Counted from the stretch's first letter, positions 8,326 to 18,472 are shown. The stretch is DNA of 64,000 bases from Lachnospiraceae bacterium (GCA_030523275.1 JAUNIX010000013.1:1-64000); one strand, 5' to 3'. Notes: generated by a model not told the origin, from the sequence alone. Made by a program: numbers and translations.

Positions 8326-10968
8326 CTATTTTTGTAACTGTGCCAAACGTTCTTTTACCTGAGCAAGCATTTGTGTATATTTCTCTAATTTTGCACGTTC
8401 TTCTTCCACTTTTGCTGCCGGTGCCTTGCTGACAAAACGTTCATTGCCAAGCATGCCTTCACATCGTTTAATCTCACCCTGCAATTTTTTCTGTTCCTTT
8501 TGCAGACGTTCTAATTCTTTTACAATGTCGACAAGTTCTGCAAATGGCATATAAATCACTGCCTCTGGAATCACTGTTGATACGGCATCCTCTGCAATGC
8601 CTGTTTTGTCTTCCTGAATCAGAACTTCACTTGCATATCCAAGTGTTGCAAAGAATACTTCTCCATTCTTGAAAATATTACGAACATCTTCATTTTCAGA
8701 AACAACATAAACCGTTGCTTTTTTCTTTGGTGATACATTCATCTCTGCACGAATATTACGGATTCCTCTAACCGCCTCTTTGATTGTCTCAACTGCAATT
8801 TCATCCTCTGCAAAGTTCCATTCTTCTTTATATTCTGGCCATTGAGCCAACATAATGGACTCTTCGTCCGTTAAATTACAATAAATTTCCTCTGTGATAA
8901 ATGGCATAAATGGATGTAACATTTTCAAAGATTCTGCTAAAACAGTCTTTAATGTCCATAATGCGGCTGCTTTTGTCTCATCAGTGTCACTATAAAGACG
9001 AGGTTTTACCATTTCAATATACCAGTCACAGAATTCTTCCCAAATAAAGTCATTAATCTTCTGAACCGCAATACCCAACTCATATTTTTCCATATTGTCG
9101 GTCACTTCTTTGGCAATCGTATTGAATTTCGATAAAATCCATTTATCAGCACTTGTTAGATCTTCTAATGTCACATTAGAGAAGTCTGCCTGCTCAAAGT
9201 TCATCATCATAAATCTGGATGCATTCCATACTTTATTGGCAAAATTACGGCTTGCTTCCACACGTTCCATATAAAAACGCATATCATTTCCTGGTGCATT
9301 ACCAGTTACTAATGTAAATCTTAAAGCATCTGCACCGTATTGATCAATAATTTCCAATGGATCGATACCATTTCCAAGTGATTTACTCATCTTGCGTCCC
9401 TGAGAATCGCGAACCAATCCATGGATCAATACAGTATCAAATGGAGATTTTCCTGTATGTTCATAACCAGAAAATACCATACGTACTACCCAGAAGAAGA
9501 TAATATCATATCCGGTAACTAAGACATTCGTTGGATAAAAATAATCCAATTCTTCTGTCTGATCTGGCCAGCCAAGTGTAGAAAATGGCCATAAAGCAGA
9601 ACTAAACCAAGTATCTAATGTATCCTCATCCTGTGTGATATGTGCACTGCCACATTTTGGACATACCGCTGGTTTACCACCGCGTTGTACGATCGTTTCT
9701 CCACAATCATCACAGTAATAAGCCGGGATTCTATGTCCCCACCATAACTGTCTGGAAATACACCAATCACGAATGTTTTCTAACCAGTGTAAGTATGTTT
9801 TTGTATAACGTTCTGGTACAAACTTTAACTCGCCTTTTTCAATCGCTTCGATTGCTGGTTTTGCAAGTTCATCCATCTTAACAAACCACTGTGGCTTGAT
9901 CATTGGTTCGATCGTTGCTTTACATCTATCATGCGTTCCAACTGCATGAGTATGTTCTTTTATTTTAACTAAATATCCCTGTTCCTCTAAATCTTCCACA
10001 ATTGCTTTTCTTGCCTCATAACGATCCATGCCTGCGTATTTACCACCAAATTCGTTAATTGTAGCATCATCGTTCATAATATTAATTTCTGGAAGATCAT
10101 GACGTTTTCCAACTTCAAAGTCATTTGGATCATGTGCTGGAGTAATCTTAACACATCCAGTTCCGAATTCTTTATCAACATACTCATCGGCGATTACTGG
10201 AATCTGTCGATCACACAATGGCAATTCTAACATTTTACCAACTAAATGCTTATATCTTTCATCATCTGGGTGAACGGCAACCGCGGTATCACCTAATAAT
10301 GTTTCTGGTCGTGTTGTCGCGATCTCAACCACTTCATCACTGCCTACAACCGGATAATTGATATGCCAAAAATGTCCTGCCTGATCCTCATGCTCAACTT
10401 CTGCATCTGAAATCGAAGTCTGACATACCGGACACCAGTTGATAATTCTAGAACCTTTATAGATATATCCTTTCTCGTATAGTTTTACGAATACTTCTTC
10501 TACAGCCTTTGAACAACCTTCATCTAATGTAAAACGTTCGCGGTCCCAGTCACAGGCTGAGCCTAATTTCTTTAACTGACTGATGATTGTTCCACCGTAT
10601 TCTTCTTTCCATGCCCAGGCATGTTCTAAGAATTCTTCTCTTGTAAGATCCGATTTATCGATTCCTTCACTCTTTAATTTTTCGATAATCTTAACTTCTG
10701 TTGCAATGCTGGCGTGGTCAGTTCCCGGCTGCCATAATGTATTATATCCCTGCATCTTTTTAAAACGGATTAAAATGTCCTGCAGAGTTTCGTCTAATGC
10801 ATGTCCCATGTGGAGCTTTCCAGTAATATTTGGTGGTGGAATGACGATTGTAAATGGTTCTTTACTTCTGTCTACTTCTGCATGGAAGTATTTTTTGTCC
10901 AGCCACTTTTGATATAATCGGTCTTCAATTTCAGACGGATTATAATTCTTTTCTAACTCTTTGCTCAT
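8326..10968 (-). CDS. valS: Valyl-tRNA synthetase
   Basis: 880-residue class I synthetase that charges tRNA-Val. The HIGH-type motif appears as [16 protein letters not shown] (about residues 45-60) and the KMSKS loop as [11 protein letters not shown]. The editing domain ([17 protein letters not shown]) is intact, and the coiled-coil tail that contacts tRNA forms the last 65 residues. A pair of CxxC knuckles (CDDCGE, CPKCGS) lies in the insertion domain. AAGGAGA precedes the ATG. A consensus promoter and then an intrinsic terminator stand in the short leader, but no T-box sequence is present. folC follows in the same unit. Confidence 0.97.
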   Translation of the reverse strand: MSKELEKNYNPSEIEDRLYQKWLDKKYFHAEVDRSKEPFTIVIPPPNITGKLHMGHALDETLQDILIRFKKMQGYNTLWQPGTDHASIATEVKIIEKLKSEGIDKSDLTREEFLEHAWAWKEEYGGTIISQLKKLGSACDWDRERFTLDEGCSKAVEEVFVKLYEKGYIYKGSRIINWCPVCQTSISDAEVEHEDQAGHFWHINYPVVGSDEVVEIATTRPETLLGDTAVAVHPDDERYKHLVGKMLELPLCDRQIPVIADEYVDKEFGTGCVKITPAHDPNDFEVGKRHDLPEINIMNDDATINEFGGKYAGMDRYEARKAIVEDLEEQGYLVKIKEHTHAVGTHDRCKATIEPMIKPQWFVKMDELAKPAIEAIEKGELKFVPERYTKTYLHWLENIRDWCISRQLWWGHRIPAYYCDDCGETIVQRGGKPAVCPKCGSAHITQDEDTLDTWFSSALWPFSTLGWPDQTEELDYFYPTNVLVTGYDIIFFWVVRMVFSGYEHTGKSPFDTVLIHGLVRDSQGRKMSKSLGNGIDPLEIIDQYGADALRFTLVTGNAPGNDMRFYMERVEASRNFANKVWNASRFMMMNFEQADFSNVTLEDLTSADKWILSKFNTIAKEVTDNMEKYELGIAVQKINDFIWEEFCDWYIEMVKPRLYSDTDETKAAALWTLKTVLAESLKMLHPFMPFITEEIYCNLTDEESIMLAQWPEYKEEWNFAEDEIAVETIKEAVRGIRNIRAEMNVSPKKKATVYVVSENEDVRNIFKNGEVFFATLGYASEVLIQEDKTGIAEDAVSTVIPEAVIYMPFAELVDIVKELERLQKEQKKLQGEIKRCEGMLGNERFVSKAPAAKVEEERAKLEKYTQMLAQVKERLAQLQK

Positions 10969-10996
10969 CTTTTTTGTCTCCTTCTATATAATATGG

Positions 10997-11028
10997 AAAA
11001 AGCCCTTCATCCATTTGGACGAAGAGCT
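10997..11028 (-). terminator. Intrinsic terminator in the valS leader
   Basis: 12-base-pair stem with two G-U pairs, loop AAAT, followed by TTTTT on the minus strand. It lies 28 bases before the valS start codon and after the predicted valS promoter. It can end the upstream four-gene operon, attenuate valS, or both. Confidence 0.75.
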
Positions 11029-11051
11029 CTCTTACTCCTCATTCGAGATTT

Positions 11052-11080
11052 ATTTTATACAATCTTTAAATTTCTGTCAA
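11052..11080 (-). promoter_or_regulatory. Predicted sigma-A promoter for valS
   Basis: TTGACA, 17 bases, TAAAAT on the minus strand. The -35 element overlaps the stop codon of the upstream coiled-coil gene. The implied leader is about 75 bases and contains the intrinsic terminator. Confidence 0.6.
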
Positions 11081-11991
11081 TCTGTTTCAATGGTTTGGAC
11101 CAAATATTCGTCTATTTTCCGCATTTTTTCCTTTATCTGATTCATAAACGTATCTTGGGCTTCTTCGATCAAAAAGATTTCCGGAATATAAAGATATATT
11201 TCCGGCCGTTTAAACTGCTCCAGTTCCATAATTCCCTGATATTCATTTTTCGCTTTTCGATATTCTTCCCGATATTCCATTTTTCTAAGAATTTTTTCGA
11301 CATATGGGTATGCCTGTAATTGATATTCATCAATTTCCTGAAATACATTGCGATATTTTATATCAAAAAACTCAATTTCCTCCTGTCTTTGCTGTAAACA
11401 TTCACGGGCAAACTGTAGCTCGTTTTCTATTTCAAGTTCTTCATTCTCTGTTTCCTGATCAAGCAGTCGCATCAGTGAAAATCCATAAAATCCACATAAA
11501 GCTAATGGAAGTGCTAACATCAGGACCAAAGAAGGAATCCATATATCATGGTACAGTCGAAACATAGTTATCTGAAAAACAATTGCACATAGAAACATCA
11601 CTGCAAAAGAAAGAAACAAGATTAATTTATTTCTGATCAACTTTTGACTATGTTCATACTTATCGTTATATATCTTTAATTCTTTTTTATCTTCTTTGAT
11701 TTCTTGTTTTAATTTTTTAATATCCTTTTCCACACGATTTATATACGCAAAATCGGCTTCTAATTCTTTTCGATAGATAAAAATTGGCTTCACTGCATCA
11801 ATTTCAATATCATTTCTGCAAATTTCTTCCCACGTTTTGTGAAAAATCCGATGAAATTTTTGGGCCTTTCCTATTAAAGCAATAAGATATTCATCACTCA
11901 TATCCTTTAATGAATCAATATCTGCCCGTATATCACTAATTTTTTCTATCTCTGCCTCATATAATTTAATCAGACGGCGCTTCTTATCCAT
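11077..11991 (-). CDS. Coiled-coil protein with two membrane spans, fourth gene of the repeat-protein operon
   Basis: 304 residues from the chosen ATG (MDKKRRLIK). Residues 1-118 are charged and helical, with a coiled coil from about 80. Two hydrophobic helices follow (about 122-143 and 151-173) separated by a short external loop, and then a second coiled coil (about 178-215) and a helical cytosolic tail. The GGGAGG site 7 bases upstream and the TAATG junction with the preceding gene decide the start; a longer frame adds 11 residues. The junction indicates translational coupling. I recognise no family. The layout is that of a membrane anchor with both ends in the cytosol, which could tether the three soluble partners encoded upstream; this is inference. 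Confidence 0.72.
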   Translation of the reverse strand: MDKKRRLIKLYEAEIEKISDIRADIDSLKDMSDEYLIALIGKAQKFHRIFHKTWEEICRNDIEIDAVKPIFIYRKELEADFAYINRVEKDIKKLKQEIKEDKKELKIYNDKYEHSQKLIRNKLILFLSFAVMFLCAIVFQITMFRLYHDIWIPSLVLMLALPLALCGFYGFSLMRLLDQETENEELEIENELQFARECLQQRQEEIEFFDIKYRNVFQEIDEYQLQAYPYVEKILRKMEYREEYRKAKNEYQGIMELEQFKRPEIYLYIPEIFLIEEAQDTFMNQIKEKMRKIDEYLVQTIETD

Positions 11992-12737
11992 TATTCTACC
12001 TCCCTGCGGTAGTCTTTTTTCCATTGTGCTAATTTTTTCTTTTTATATTGATTATTTCTAACAACCGTTTCTTCTGCAATCTGTGTTTTCCATTGTTCTT
12101 TCCATGTATCCCACTTCTTTATAAAAGCCGGATACTCGTCGCCTGCCATAATTTTGACTGAAGCAAATTCTCCTTGAAGCATCAAGATAGCATAATGTGC
12201 CTCTCGAATCCATTTGCGCCCGCTAATTTCATATGCTTCCTGAAAACATTCTGCCGCACGCTCAAAATCCCAGTGTCTCGCATAGCAAACCCCCATATTA
12301 TAACAAATGCGATCTGTTTTCTTTTGTTGATACGCATCTCGATAATAATACAGTGCTTTTTCATAGCGCTTTTGTTTCAAATATTCATCTGCAAGAAGAC
12401 TTCTTCGCTCTGCATCTGACATTTTTATGTAACGATCATATCGTTTCATTAATGCACCGATTTCCTGTGGCAAAAAGTAATTTCGACAAGAAATCAAATG
12501 TCTTAGCTTATCTTTTTTCGTTGGAAGTGTATCCCATTCTTGTTCTAAATCCCGAATTTCTAATTCGACAGACATCCAACTGATCAGATCTTCTGGAATT
12601 CCCTCCTCCACAAAAAAAATAAAATATTCACGTATATAATAACATAGCTCTTCATATGTGGAAATCTCCTGATGGAAGGATGCAAACTGATAGGTATTTT
12701 CCGCTTCTTTTGTTTCACATAATATCATCTGTCCCAT
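11991..12737 (-). CDS. TPR-like helical protein, third gene of the repeat-protein operon
   Basis: 248 residues, no signal peptide or membrane span. Residues 112-200 carry two or three TPR-type helix pairs (RYEKALYYYRDAYQ, YNMGVCYARHWDFERAAECFQEAYE). The C-terminus is rich in Lys, Trp and Gln. The first 100 residues are helical without a recognised domain. It begins 14 bases after the actin/Hsp70-like gene and its stop codon overlaps the start of the coiled-coil membrane gene by one base. A co-chaperone or adaptor role is suggested by the operon, not by the protein itself. Confidence 0.75.
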   Translation of the reverse strand: MGQMILCETKEAENTYQFASFHQEISTYEELCYYIREYFIFFVEEGIPEDLISWMSVELEIRDLEQEWDTLPTKKDKLRHLISCRNYFLPQEIGALMKRYDRYIKMSDAERRSLLADEYLKQKRYEKALYYYRDAYQQKKTDRICYNMGVCYARHWDFERAAECFQEAYEISGRKWIREAHYAILMLQGEFASVKIMAGDEYPAFIKKWDTWKEQWKTQIAEETVVRNNQYKKKKLAQWKKDYRREVE

Positions 12738-12751
12738 ATTGCTACCTCTTT

Positions 12752-13744
12752 TTAAGAAAGCTTAAATTCTTCCTGATAAATCATTCCTTTGCCTTCTCTG
12801 CTGACACCAAACCCAACATCGTATACCGTCGTCTCAATTACGTTTGTTGACACGCATCGCATACGAATACGGATTTTTGTTGTTCGCAAAGGATATTGCT
12901 GCTTCATGTTAAGTGGAAGGCAAACCTTAATTTTTTGACGGGTAATCGAATGCATACCTTCGATTTCTAATTGTTCGCATTCATCAACTAGAACTTCTAC
13001 CGTACCTTCTGTAGCAAACCAAAAGGAACCTGGCTGTATAATAGGAACAAATACATCTTTTTGTCCATGATGAAAGGCACGAATTCCCCAATAATAGGGG
13101 TGATTATCCTGTGTGATCACATTCATTAATTTCTCACTATGCTCTTGCAGTGATAGCAACGCACCATTGGCAAACAAATGATTTCCCATAAAAACTCTGC
13201 GCCCATTACAAACCGAATTTAAACTAAGTTCCATCCACTCTCCGGCAAATTGTTCACCGATCAGATAGACATGGGTAGCAGGATTATGATTTAATTTATC
13301 TGCAGTCTGTTTTGTAAAAAAACGATCCTTTTCTTTTGCCTCTCCAAGCTTTTTAGCTGACACATCTTCTTTCTTTCGCGTTGTCAATAAATTATTTCCC
13401 TGTCTACGAAGCTCAAAAAAGCAAAAATACTGTTCATGAAACTCAAATAAAGCAACGGGCTGTTTCCATAAATTTTTTTCCTGACCTAGAAGATAAGCTG
13501 CAAATGCCTCTTCTTTTGAGATCAACGATATCTGATCCCCACACACAATCTCCAACGCCTCAGGTGTCATTTCTTCGATCACGAGTACCGCCCGATCATG
13601 TTCCTCTTCTAAATATTTTTTTGCAAACTCTATACGCTCTGCTATGTCTCGTGGACAACGAACCACATTTAAATCCGTTATTATTTTTCCATCTGAGATG
13701 CTTATATAGCATATTTCATTTGTAAAATCAAATCCATAATTCAT
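12752..13744 (-). CDS. Degenerate actin/Hsp70-fold (ASKHA-like) protein
   Basis: 330 residues. The N-terminus YGFDFTNEICYISIS resembles the phosphate-1 loop of actin/Hsp70 ATPases (GIDxGTxxSxxA). ISKEEAFAAYLLGQEK at about 76-91 resembles the helix that follows domain IA, and YLIGEQFAGEWM (about 158-169) to MGNHLFANGALLS (about 185-197) resembles the adenosine-binding end with its N-xxxx-GA pattern. The phosphate-2 loop is poorly kept, so ATPase activity is doubtful. The last 110 residues are beta-rich. From memory this resembles the Lachnospiraceae family annotated as DUF5716, next to a DUF5717-like large protein; I could not check this. Spacing to its neighbours is 10 and 14 bases. Confidence 0.65.
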   Translation of the reverse strand: MNYGFDFTNEICYISISDGKIITDLNVVRCPRDIAERIEFAKKYLEEEHDRAVLVIEEMTPEALEIVCGDQISLISKEEAFAAYLLGQEKNLWKQPVALFEFHEQYFCFFELRRQGNNLLTTRKKEDVSAKKLGEAKEKDRFFTKQTADKLNHNPATHVYLIGEQFAGEWMELSLNSVCNGRRVFMGNHLFANGALLSLQEHSEKLMNVITQDNHPYYWGIRAFHHGQKDVFVPIIQPGSFWFATEGTVEVLVDECEQLEIEGMHSITRQKIKVCLPLNMKQQYPLRTTKIRIRMRCVSTNVIETTVYDVGFGVSREGKGMIYQEEFKLS

Positions 13745-13754
13745 TTTATCACTC

Positions 13755-16700
13755 CTAGAACCACGGTTTTAACGATTGTTCTACTAAATATTCTGTCTCT
13801 CCAAACTGTTCCATCATATCATATACTTTATCGCTGTGCATCACTGCCAGCATTTCATTAATCTTATGATATTTGAGTCCTTTTCCCTTCATTTGTCCCG
13901 GTTCTACCGCCACAGATTTACGGTACTTACGTTCATCCCCCTCAATGGTAATATAGATTTCCAGATGTTCATCAAGAAATGGTCTGAAATATCCAATATA
14001 AACACCATCGAGAATTTCCAACATCGGCATTTCCCATACAATTCCCTGACGTCCATTTTGACAATGCATCCATGTCCGACATCCTTTTCGTCCCTGATAG
14101 GTAACAAAAGACATACAATATAGTTCCTGAGGTATTCTTATTTTTCCTTCAAAACGTAAGAAAAATGACAGATAAATTCCCTGTTTGACAAAATAATCCA
14201 TCACGCTTTCTGCAAGCTGTTTTTCATTTTCTGCAAGCGATTCCTGTCTCGAAATCGCATGTAACCAAGCCAAAGGATAATGCAACTTTTCCCATCCGTA
14301 TTCTTGCAAAAATTCAGTCAAATATGTAAAAAATTCATCAGAAAAACTTTTTCCATTTGCGAAATACCATTTCCCAATTTCTTCGAGTGCCCAATGGAAC
14401 AACTGACTAATCTGTTTTTCTCTCTTTGCATATTCTAAAAACAGTTCTATCAATTCTTCTGTAATCTGCTCTTCTTCCAATGCTTTCACAATCAAATAAC
14501 TGGTGAAATCTGCGTCATAAATACTTGTCTCAACGCCTCTTTTCCAGAGTAGATATGGTTCTGCAAAATCCGCTGGTATATTTTGTTGCAGATAAGTAAG
14601 AACTTCCTGTTCCTCACTCCCCTGTCTAAAAAGCATTTCACACATATTAACAGCAAGCACCGATTTTCTGCCATTCAACTGTGCTAATAAAAAATGTGTC
14701 ATTTTCTTCAACAATTCTGGTTTTAATTGGTCAAATCCATAACGTCTGATTCCCTTTAACGCCTCTTTATATAAACCTCTGCTAATAAAATATTCTATAA
14801 TTGCATTTTGATTTTTTTTGCGGATATGATCCCATTGCACCTGTTTTAAATATTCTTCTAATGTCTGATAATCTTGATGTTTATAACAAAAATTAAGTAA
14901 AAGCTCAAGCAAAATTTCTTTTACCTCGCCACTTAACATTTGAAAATCCAGTAAACGTTTTATGATCGGAAGTTCTGCTTCTGTAACCTCATCCTTTTTT
15001 TCTAATATAGCAGCTTCACGAAATAAAATTTTCTCGTGGAACAAATTGTTCTTTTTACAGACTTCATAATAATCTGCTTCTCTCCAGATCGACTTTAATT
15101 CCCATGAAACAGAATCAATATGTTGATCTCCTTTGGAATCATAAAAACTCATCATTACTTGATCAGAATAAATGTCACAAAAAGCTTCCCCGTTATCAAG
15201 ATCATAGATATCTGGTTCCCTCTTCTCAAAATGACAAACAGCTACCGACTTCATATTCGGATTATGACAAATTAATTTCTTTTTAAATAATATATGAGGC
15301 AAAGAAGATACACCTGACTTTGTCTCTATTAAAACCGGTAAATATTGTTTATATAAGTAATTGTAAACATCTGATATTTTTTCATGTTCCATCGCCGCTA
15401 AGACAAAACTACTCGCTCTGGAAAGACAATTTGCCGTAATAGAACCATAGTTTTTCTGATTTTTATGGATATTCGTATACAAATATGCCATTTCGTCCTC
15501 TGAAAAATGATGATCGTAGGCAAAATAATGTAACACAGATGGTTCGAGCAAATCAAATTGATTCTGATCCAATGTCCGCACATAGGCTTCCATCAAACCG
15601 TTAATCTTCATAGATTTGTGTAATGCATCCTTAAAATACTCATGATATTCTTTTTTCCAATGACCGGTACGAAGGATTGTTTTGCATATACTTTGTAAAT
15701 ATTCGTCTTCTTTTTGTTCCTGATAACGCTTTTGCAATAACGCAAAGGCGGCTTCCCAAAATACGGGCATACGACGCAATACTCTCGCATATTGTGTCCA
15801 AACCTCCCTTGACAAAATATCATGTTCTGCACCAAATTGCATATTCTCAATCGTAAAATCATTTATTTCTTTGATGGCTAATGGATTACGATTCCAGATC
15901 GCACACACCTCATATCTCAGAATTGGCGAAAGAACTTCCTTTTGTGCTAATTTTTGTATCTCATCTAACTGCTTTTTCGTGGAAAAGGCAATTTTCTCAT
16001 CCATATAAATCCGCATCCACAGATAAAATTGACGATGCTTTGTTTCACGATTTTCATTTTCCAAGATAATAGCCAGAGAGCTCTGAGTGATCAATGGATT
16101 TTTTTCATATAAAGCTTTTAAATAGTAATAATAACTCTCAACAAAATCGCCTTCTTCCCACGGTTTTTCTTCTAATAATTGCTCCATGCGATTTTGCGCT
16201 TCCTCTGTCCTTCCTCCTAAAATTGCCAGTTGAAAACGATAAAGACCTGCTTCGATCCCCTCATCCTCTGCAATCACATCAAAAGAACGATCTGCATACT
16301 CCTCCTTTGTTATCTTTCCACAGCGGAAATCTAAATACAAATTTATTAATTCTTGTCTTATATCGTGTTCTTTTTTTTCATTTTCTATCCGAATACATAT
16401 CGTCATACTTTGATAAGCTGTCTCTAAAGTGATAAAACACTGTGGAGTTTTTGACGATAATGGTTTTAGATCTACTTGCAATTCATATTTCTCTTGTTCA
16501 AACTGATCTGTTGTGATCAAGGAATCCATTGGCAAAGGAATATCACTGCGAATCGTAATCTCCTCGTATCCCCAGTTTTGCTGTGTAATCGGAATGGAAA
16601 TCGTCGATTGCTGTTTTTTTACAGTATATACTTCTTTTTCTATCTCAAAACGAACATAACTTTTCGCACCTGCACAAATTAAAAATTCTTCTAAAATCTG

Positions 16701-16859
16701 ATTTCGATTTTTTCCCTGCATCAACTGCGTATAAATTTTCTCTAGTCTAGGCTTATCCTGAAGATAATATTCTTTAAAATGATCACCAAAAAAAATACGT
16801 TTTGCTTCCTGCCGATCTGATTTTGCAATTTCTAAAAATAAACTGAGATTTTCCTTCAT
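13755..16859 (-). CDS. Large helical-repeat protein, first gene of the four-gene operon
   Basis: 1034 residues, no signal peptide or membrane span, so probably cytosolic. The architecture is a short helical N-terminus (1-65), a beta-rich domain (about 66-165, with YVRFEIEKEVYTV and QNWGYEEITIRSDI), a very long TPR-like alpha-solenoid (about 170-860) and a second beta-rich C-terminal domain (about 895-1000). It looks like the DUF5717-type family as I remember it; unverified. It has its own promoter and GAGGAA binding site. Ten bases separate it from the actin/Hsp70-like gene. The shape suggests a scaffold or peptide-binding solenoid; no enzyme motif is visible. Confidence 0.72.
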   Translation of the reverse strand: MKENLSLFLEIAKSDRQEAKRIFFGDHFKEYYLQDKPRLEKIYTQLMQGKNRNQILEEFLICAGAKSYVRFEIEKEVYTVKKQQSTISIPITQQNWGYEEITIRSDIPLPMDSLITTDQFEQEKYELQVDLKPLSSKTPQCFITLETAYQSMTICIRIENEKKEHDIRQELINLYLDFRCGKITKEEYADRSFDVIAEDEGIEAGLYRFQLAILGGRTEEAQNRMEQLLEEKPWEEGDFVESYYYYLKALYEKNPLITQSSLAIILENENRETKHRQFYLWMRIYMDEKIAFSTKKQLDEIQKLAQKEVLSPILRYEVCAIWNRNPLAIKEINDFTIENMQFGAEHDILSREVWTQYARVLRRMPVFWEAAFALLQKRYQEQKEDEYLQSICKTILRTGHWKKEYHEYFKDALHKSMKINGLMEAYVRTLDQNQFDLLEPSVLHYFAYDHHFSEDEMAYLYTNIHKNQKNYGSITANCLSRASSFVLAAMEHEKISDVYNYLYKQYLPVLIETKSGVSSLPHILFKKKLICHNPNMKSVAVCHFEKREPDIYDLDNGEAFCDIYSDQVMMSFYDSKGDQHIDSVSWELKSIWREADYYEVCKKNNLFHEKILFREAAILEKKDEVTEAELPIIKRLLDFQMLSGEVKEILLELLLNFCYKHQDYQTLEEYLKQVQWDHIRKKNQNAIIEYFISRGLYKEALKGIRRYGFDQLKPELLKKMTHFLLAQLNGRKSVLAVNMCEMLFRQGSEEQEVLTYLQQNIPADFAEPYLLWKRGVETSIYDADFTSYLIVKALEEEQITEELIELFLEYAKREKQISQLFHWALEEIGKWYFANGKSFSDEFFTYLTEFLQEYGWEKLHYPLAWLHAISRQESLAENEKQLAESVMDYFVKQGIYLSFFLRFEGKIRIPQELYCMSFVTYQGRKGCRTWMHCQNGRQGIVWEMPMLEILDGVYIGYFRPFLDEHLEIYITIEGDERKYRKSVAVEPGQMKGKGLKYHKINEMLAVMHSDKVYDMMEQFGETEYLVEQSLKPWF

Positions 16860-16882
16860 AGTTGATATTTCCTCATTTTCCG

Positions 16883-16912
16883 ATTATACTTAGTTCGTGT
16901 AACTGTTCTCAA
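16883..16912 (-). promoter_or_regulatory. Predicted promoter of the four-gene operon
   Basis: TTGAGA, 18 bases, TATAAT on the minus strand, about 25 bases before the start of the 1034-residue protein. Prediction by consensus. Confidence 0.6.
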
Positions 16913-17012
16913 ACGACATCTCCACGTTTTCATATAAAACGTGCTTGGTATTTACAGTTCCACAATAAGTATATCAAAAACCAAAGAATATGAAAAGAAA
17001 AGAGTTATAATT

Positions 17013-18110
17013 ATGAATCAGGCAAAAGAACATTTTCACGGAAGTGATCTAGAAAAAGTTGAAAAAATATTTGGTATTAAAAAAGAAGCAATCACCAGTT
17101 TTGGAGCAAATGTCAATCCACTTGGCATCTCGCCAATGCTCCGCAACAATTTAGCTTCCCATATTGATGCCATTACCTCTTACCCTGACCGTGAGTATAC
17201 AGATCTTCGAAATGCACTTAGTCTTTATACCGGAGCTGCATTTTCCTCTATCATGGTTGGGAATGGTTCTACCGAATTAATCGGACTCTTTATCCAAATT
17301 CAAGAACCAAAAAATGCAATTTTGATTGCACCAACTTATTCCGAATATGAACGAGAAATCCGTCTTACAGGTGGCAACTGTCACTATCATTTTTTGAAAG
17401 AAGAAAATGAATTCCATATTGATACCACCTCTTTACTTGCGGATATTACAGAAGATACCGATTTACTGATCATCTGCAATCCAAATAACCCAACCTCAAC
17501 CATCATCGGCAGAGACGACATGGAAAAAATCCTAGAACATTGTCAGACCACTGGAACATTCGTCATCATCGACGAAACTTACATTGAATTTGCTCCAGAT
17601 ATGGAAAATGTAACATCCATTCCATTGACAAATCAATATTCAAATATGGTCATTTTACGTGGTATTTCCAAATTTTTTGCCGCTCCTGGTCTTCGCCTTG
17701 GATATGCAATCTGCAAGAATTCTAAACTGTATGAACAGATGAGTGCAATTAAAAATCCATGGACCATCAATTCGTTAGCAGGGGTCGCTGGTGAAATCAT
17801 GTTTTCTGATCATCACTATATTCAGGAAACAAAAATGTTTACCAATGTAGAACGTGAATATTGTAAGAAACAACTGGATACGATCAAGTCGGTAAAATAC
17901 TACGATTCTTATGGTAATTTTATCCTTGTCAAAATTTTAAATGAAAACATTACTTCTTATGATGTATTTGTACATTGCATCAAAAAGGGACTCATGATTC
18001 GCGATTGTGCTGACTTTGCAGGACTAGATGAACATTACATTCGATTTTGTTTTATGAGCCATGAAAAAAATAAACAACTGATGGAGGCACTAAAAGAATT
18101 ACTTGCATAA
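17013..18110 (+). CDS. PLP-dependent aminotransferase, CobD/HisC-like
   Basis: 365 residues from ATG (MNQAKEHFHGSD); the longer frame adds 24 residues without homology. Fold type I PLP enzyme. FHGSD and SFGANVNPLGISP near the N-terminus follow the pattern of L-threonine-O-3-phosphate decarboxylase (CobD: HGGD, SANINPLG). The cofactor-binding segment is ICNPNNPTS, and the Schiff-base lysine is in ILRGISKFFAAPGLRLGYAI. The C-terminal FCFMSHEKNKQL matches the substrate Arg region of this group. No cobalamin or histidine genes are near, so the substrate is open: threonine phosphate, histidinol phosphate or another amino acid. It is a single-gene unit with a strong terminator behind it. Confidence 0.8.
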   Translation: MNQAKEHFHGSDLEKVEKIFGIKKEAITSFGANVNPLGISPMLRNNLASHIDAITSYPDREYTDLRNALSLYTGAAFSSIMVGNGSTELIGLFIQIQEPKNAILIAPTYSEYEREIRLTGGNCHYHFLKEENEFHIDTTSLLADITEDTDLLIICNPNNPTSTIIGRDDMEKILEHCQTTGTFVIIDETYIEFAPDMENVTSIPLTNQYSNMVILRGISKFFAAPGLRLGYAICKNSKLYEQMSAIKNPWTINSLAGVAGEIMFSDHHYIQETKMFTNVEREYCKKQLDTIKSVKYYDSYGNFILVKILNENITSYDVFVHCIKKGLMIRDCADFAGLDEHYIRFCFMSHEKNKQLMEALKELLA

Positions 18111-18111
18111 C

Positions 18112-18152
18112 AAAAAGGTAACTCAGACTGATTTTACTGAGTTACCTTTTTT
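18112..18152. terminator. Bidirectional terminator between the aminotransferase and the zinc-ribbon gene
   Basis: AAAAAGGTAACTCAG and its complement flank a 10-base loop; a T-run follows on both strands. Confidence 0.85.
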
Positions 18153-18172
18153 AGAATGCACTGATCTTTATC

Positions 18173-18400
18173 CTATATACTTTTATCATTTTCATCAATC
18201 AATAATATCTTACATTGGCTACAACGATATGTCTTCAATTTTGTCTTACCAAAATAATTTGTTTTTACCAAACACACTTCATATGATTTTGGCAAATTTA
18301 TAATACTGTGCTGTTTTTTCCCTTTTGGTGTCCAAGTGATATCTCCACTGTCAGCAATATATCCAATTTTCATATCTTCACCACAAAATGGGCAATTCAT
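18173..18400 (-). CDS. Small zinc-ribbon protein
   Basis: 75 residues starting MNCPFCGEDMKIGYI; AAGGGG 6 bases upstream decides this start over one 8 codons earlier. Two CxxC pairs (CPFC near the start and CSQC at about 62-65) should bind one zinc ion. The segment between them (SGDITWTPKGKK) fits the small family of PF20097-like zinc-ribbon proteins as I remember it. Function unknown; single gene between two terminators. Confidence 0.75.
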   Translation of the reverse strand: MNCPFCGEDMKIGYIADSGDITWTPKGKKQHSIINLPKSYEVCLVKTNYFGKTKLKTYRCSQCKILLIDENDKSI

Positions 18401-18472
18401 GATGTTCCCCTTTCTCAATTTCATTTACGATTCATTATGTATAACGTTTTTAGGAAGCAAAATGTGACAAAA

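Noticed and set aside
10969..11076. T-box before valS
   Set aside because: No GGTRCCRCG-type T-box sequence and too little space for stem I.
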